Source of the DNA: JAEUMW01 sp039807745
Lineage (GTDB): Bacteria; Pseudomonadota; Gammaproteobacteria; Burkholderiales; JAEUMW01
Assembly (NCBI GenBank): GCA_039807745.1
Contig: JBDHRV010000038.1
Coordinates: 1 to 27,039 of the forward strand
Length of the DNA stretch: 27,039 nucleotides
Direction: 5' to 3'
Under the pieces are notes generated by a model. The model had not been told where the DNA came from, made no database searches, and saw only the letters and a program-made list of their open reading frames with translations. This document shows positions 24,292 through 27,039 of this stretch, piece after piece. Position numbers and translations under genes: made by a program. The first letter of the stretch is position 1; every line of letters starts with the position of its first letter.

Positions 24292-24732
24292 TCAGAGATA
24301 GATGCAGGTTTCGAGATGACCGGCGAGCGCGCGCTCGTCGATCTTCGTGTAATCCTTCTCGAACATCTCGGAGACGAGCTGCTTGACGTGGTGGCTCAGG
24401 TGGCCCTTGATGAGCCCCAGAAAGCCGGGCGCGGAAACCAGGATGAGACGCTGGTAGGCATTGGTCGTCCGCCCGTGATCGAGCGCCTTGCAAAGCTGCA
24501 CGGCGAAGTGCTCGGCTTCCACTTCCTTCGGCGCATGTCCCGAGATGTACGCGCCATGCCCGTTGCCGGCGCTCTGGAAGTGACCGGGGCGATCGCTGAC
24601 GAGCTGGGAGCCCTTTTCCCGGCTGGCCGGATGGGCGAACTCGCCAATCTTGCGCAGTCCCTTCTTCGGGCCATCGTTTGCGTAGAGTTTTGCCGCGGCT
24701 GCGTTGGCCACCAGTATCCACGTCGTGGTCAT
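24292..24732 (-). CDS. Host-attachment-family protein
   Basis: A 146-residue protein of the family named 'protein required for attachment to host cells', from an Agrobacterium finding. It is now usually placed with the bacterial relatives of the eRF1/Pelota middle domain. Typical features are the opening MTTTWILVANAAAAKLY with the first beta-strand, the SDRPGHFQSAGNGHGAY segment near 46-62, YQRLILVSAPGFLGLIKGHL near 93-112, and the acidic FEKDYTKIDERAL segment near 124-136 before the end. No signal peptide is seen, so a cytoplasmic role is more likely than adhesion. ATG 24732 follows a strong GGGAGG. A TATAAT lies 31 bases upstream, overlapping the envZ stop. Confidence 0.88.
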   Translation of the reverse strand: MTTTWILVANAAAAKLYANDGPKKGLRKIGEFAHPASREKGSQLVSDRPGHFQSAGNGHGAYISGHAPKEVEAEHFAVQLCKALDHGRTTNAYQRLILVSAPGFLGLIKGHLSHHVKQLVSEMFEKDYTKIDERALAGHLETCIYL

Positions 24733-24762
24733 TCTGACCTCCCTTGCTATGTGCTTGAGACG

Positions 24763-24768
24763 ATTATA
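24763..24768 (-). promoter_or_regulatory. Candidate -10 box of the host-attachment gene
   Basis: Minus-strand TATAAT (24768-24763) overlaps the last codon/stop of envZ. The implied start near 24756 gives a leader of about 24 bases that includes the GGGAGG ribosome site. No clear -35 is seen, so this may act as an internal promoter with an activator or not at all. Confidence 0.35.
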
Positions 24769-26116
24769 TCCGAGCCGGCGTGTCTTCTCCTTCGGCAGAG
24801 CGACTCGGGACGGGCAGGGTGACCCGTGCTTCCGTTCCGCCTCCTGCGCGCGGAACGAGGTCGATGCGGCCGCCATGCGAACGGGCGATGCGATCGACGA
24901 TCGCGAGCCCCAGGCCGGCGCCCGGCGTGCCGCGGGCGACATCGAGGCGCGTGAAAGGCTGCAGCAGACGTTCGACGTCACCGGGTGGTATGCCGGGGCC
25001 ACGGTCGAGCACGGAGAGAACGACCTCCCGATCTTGCGCCCGGGTGCGGATCAGCACTTCTCCGCCGCCGTGCCGCGCCGCGTTCTCGATCAGGTTTCCG
25101 ACCAGTCGTTCCATGGCGACGGGGCGCAGGGCAAGACCGGGGAGAGCGCCCAGATCGGATTGCAGAAAGACGTGACCGGTCGGCGTGCGGCGCGCTGCGG
25201 CACGCTGCACGATCGCATTCAGATCCGCACCGACGATTGCCGGTTCGGCGCTCTCGTCGCGCGCGAAATCGAGGAACTGCCCGATGGCGGTGTCCATGTC
25301 CGCGATGTCCTGCACCATGTCCGCCTTGAGTCCGGGGTCGCTCTCGCCCAGCATCTCCAGCGCGAGCCGCAGTCGCGCGAGCGGCGTGCGCAGGTCGTGC
25401 GACACGCCTGCGAGCAGGAGCGCGCGGTCGGCGTCGCGGTGCGAGAGGTCGGCCGCCATCTGGTTGAATGCCCGGGCAAGCGAGCGGATCTCGCTCGGTC
25501 CACGCTCCGGCAGCGGCGCCGACGGTTCGCGCCGCCCGATCCGGGTCGCGGCCGCGGCGAGGGTGCGAAGCGGTTGGTTGATACGCGAGATGATGAGGAT
25601 CGCGCCGCCGAGCGACAGCGTGAACACGACGGCAATCCATGCTACCCAGTGCCACGGAAACGGGTGCTGCATCAGGCGCGCGCGCGGAATCGACACCCAG
25701 TAGGGTTCACCGTCGGCGCGAAAGGCGACCCAGAGCGCCGGCACGGGCCGTCCGCGAAACTCGATCTGCGCGGGCTCGCCAATCAGGCGCGATACTTCCG
25801 AGCGCAGCAGGGGAAGAAACGGCCGCTCGTCGAACGAGGGTCGATCCGACGCCGCGGGCGGCGCCGCCGTATGCACGCGTATGCCTTCGCGCTGGGAGAG
25901 CGCTTCCAGCAGCGCCACGCGCTCGGCCGGCTGCGCGCTCGCGAGTGCGGCGCGGCTTAAGTTCACGACGCTCGCGATCTGTTCGGCCAGATGCCGCGCA
26001 TGCGGCCCGCGGTCAGAGGCACGGAAGACCTGAAACAGCACCACCTGGCTCACCACGAGCAGCAGCGCGAGCACCAATACCGTGCGCCAGAGCAGCGAGC
26101 GCGGGAAGAGCGACAT
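24764..26116 (-). CDS. envZ: EnvZ-type sensor histidine kinase
   Basis: Membrane sensor kinase of the EnvZ class, 450 residues. A transmembrane helix (about 12-31) is followed by a periplasmic domain (about 32-154), a second helix (about 155-177) and a HAMP linker (about 178-230). Next come the dimerisation helix with the H-box GVSHDLRTPLARLRL (phospho-acceptor H240) and the ATPase domain with N-box NLIENAARHG (N345), DRGPGIP and GAGLGLAIV. It lies two bases after the ompR stop on the same strand, so it is the second gene of an ompR-envZ operon. The sensed signal (osmolarity in E. coli) is inferred from homology only. Confidence 0.94.
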   Translation of the reverse strand: MSLFPRSLLWRTVLVLALLLVVSQVVLFQVFRASDRGPHARHLAEQIASVVNLSRAALASAQPAERVALLEALSQREGIRVHTAAPPAASDRPSFDERPFLPLLRSEVSRLIGEPAQIEFRGRPVPALWVAFRADGEPYWVSIPRARLMQHPFPWHWVAWIAVVFTLSLGGAILIISRINQPLRTLAAAATRIGRREPSAPLPERGPSEIRSLARAFNQMAADLSHRDADRALLLAGVSHDLRTPLARLRLALEMLGESDPGLKADMVQDIADMDTAIGQFLDFARDESAEPAIVGADLNAIVQRAAARRTPTGHVFLQSDLGALPGLALRPVAMERLVGNLIENAARHGGGEVLIRTRAQDREVVLSVLDRGPGIPPGDVERLLQPFTRLDVARGTPGAGLGLAIVDRIARSHGGRIDLVPRAGGGTEARVTLPVPSRSAEGEDTPARI

Positions 26117-26118
26117 GG

Positions 26119-26865
26119 TCAGCGCTCTTCACCCCTGACCGCCTTGCCGTCGGGCACGAATACGTACCCGAAGCCCCAGACGGTCTGGATATAGCGCGGG
26201 TGTGCCGAGTCGTCCTCGATCAGGCGCCGCAGCCGCGAGACCTGCACGTCGATGCTGCGCTCGAGCGCCTCCAGCTCGCGGCCGCGGGCGAGCTCCATCA
26301 GCTTCTCGCGCGACAGAGGCTGCCGCGGATGCGTCGCGAGCGTGCGCAGCAGCGCGAATTCGCCGGTCGTGAGGGCAACTGGATCGCCGTTGCGGGTGAG
26401 CGCCCGCGACGCGAGATCGAGCGTGTACGGCCCGAAGCGGACGGCGGGCGCATCGGCCCGCGGGGCGCCCGGATGGGGTGACGGCGGCCGACGGCGCAGC
26501 ACCGCGTGGATGCGCGCCACCAGCTCGCGCGGGTTGAACGGTTTCGGCAGATAGTCGTCGGCCCCCATCTCGAGCCCGACGATGCGGTCGATGTCGTCGC
26601 CCTTCGCGGTGAGCATGACGATGGGCACCGTCTCGCCGGTGCCGCGCAGGCGGCGGCACACGGCGAGGCCGTCTTCGCCGGGCAGCATCAGGTCGAGGAT
26701 CACGATGTCGACCGTATCGCGCGCCAGCACCTTGCCCAGCATGACGGCGTCCGCCGCCACCAGCACGTCGAAGCCCTGCTCGCCGAGGTAGCGATGCAGC
26801 AGCTCGCGCAGCCGCGCGTCGTCGTCCACCACCAGCACCCGTCGTTTACGCTCCGGCATCGTCAT
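26119..26865 (-). CDS. ompR: OmpR-family response regulator
   Basis: A 248-residue response regulator of the OmpR class, paired with the kinase two bases downstream. The receiver domain has the acidic pocket at D14-D16, the phospho-acceptor D58 in ILDLMLPGEDG, T86 and K108 (LPKPFNP). The C-terminal winged helix has the DNA-recognition region ALERSIDVQVSRLRRLIE and the closing IQTVWGFGYVF wing. The RSIDVQVSRLRRLIEDD pattern is the OmpR (not PhoB) subtype. ATG 26865 or the ATG two codons later at 26859 can start it; neither has a strong Shine-Dalgarno. Upstream (26924-26973) are candidate OmpR-like sites, suggesting autoregulation. Confidence 0.95.
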   Translation of the reverse strand: MTMPERKRRVLVVDDDARLRELLHRYLGEQGFDVLVAADAVMLGKVLARDTVDIVILDLMLPGEDGLAVCRRLRGTGETVPIVMLTAKGDDIDRIVGLEMGADDYLPKPFNPRELVARIHAVLRRRPPSPHPGAPRADAPAVRFGPYTLDLASRALTRNGDPVALTTGEFALLRTLATHPRQPLSREKLMELARGRELEALERSIDVQVSRLRRLIEDDSAHPRYIQTVWGFGYVFVPDGKAVRGEER

Positions 26866-26923
26866 GGCTTGCGAGTCGCGATGGCGCTCATGCTAGCCGC
26901 AGCGGCCGTGCGCGTGCACCCCA

Positions 26924-26973
26924 TGTGTAACGATTCTTTGCGCGGCGCCGGATCCGAAACAAACGGTTACACA
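26924..26973. promoter_or_regulatory. TGTGTAAC/GTTACACA inverted repeat upstream of ompR
   Basis: TGTGTAAC (26924-26931) and its exact reverse complement GTTACACA (26966-26973) lie 59-108 bases upstream of the ompR ATG; a related TTACAA is at 26999-27004. The GTTACA/TGTAAC core resembles half-sites known for OmpR-like regulators, so autoregulation or control of a divergent gene beyond the right edge is possible. The right end of the window (27017 on) has an ATG followed by seven open codons, too little to call a gene. Confidence 0.4.
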
Positions 26974-27039
26974 CTGGTCAGCGCGCGCAACACCGCCCTT
27001 ACAAATCGGTCGTAGCATGGATCAACGCGGCGTGGCCGG

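Noticed and set aside
27017..27039. Possible start of a divergent gene at the right edge
   Set aside because: Only seven codons are visible and no ribosome site was recognised; too little to support a gene.

Overview
This is a GC-rich chromosomal window (roughly two thirds G+C by eye) that reads as a betaproteobacterium. The evidence is the gene families and their order: bamD divergent from rluD-pgeF with a class I phaC close by, a mfd / ispD-ispF neighbourhood, and an envZ-ompR pair. No rRNA, tRNA, CRISPR array, transposase or integrase gene was seen. Coding density is high. The only gene-free stretch over 300 bases is 23877-24291.

Layout. (1) 23-5486: PHA synthase phaC, a short membrane protein on the opposite strand, a ZIP-family metal transporter, pgeF and rluD (minus strand), then bamD on the plus strand. 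(2) 5500-10329: a minus-strand block of mfd, a CopZ-like metallochaperone, a DMT/EamA transporter and a DUF2007 protein. (3) 10519-18457: an accessory-looking segment lying between mfd and ispD. It holds a DUF4410 lipoprotein, an orphan phosphoribosyltransferase, an unrecognised coiled-coil protein, a zinc-finger SAM methyltransferase, a complete amrB-amrA-amrS (AmmeMemoRadiSam) operon, and a Lon-related AAA protease with an intact Ser/Lys dyad. (4) 18710-20464: an overlapping operon ispD-ispF-thpR. (5) 20691-23876: a large STAND ATPase regulator whose C-terminus is an OmpR-type winged helix plus BTAD instead of the LuxR helix-turn-helix of MalT. (6) 24292-26865: an ompR-envZ operon followed by a host-attachment-family gene.

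How the genes fit together. Housekeeping functions dominate: outer-membrane assembly (BamD), ribosome pseudouridylation (RluD), peptidoglycan/purine housekeeping (PgeF), transcription-coupled repair (Mfd) and the MEP isoprenoid pathway (IspD/IspF). PhaC gives the cell carbon storage as polyhydroxyalkanoate. EnvZ/OmpR and the STAND-BTAD protein are the regulators.

The least understood parts are the AmmeMemoRadiSam operon with its Lon-like, methyltransferase and PRTase neighbours, the STAND-BTAD regulator with no obvious target, the unknown protein at 11931-12428, a low-GC island at about 24100-24250, and a nested inverted-repeat region between thpR and the regulator. The AmmeMemoRadiSam operon is the best candidate here for an undescribed biochemical system: its three protein families are recognisable, but I know of no established reaction for the set.
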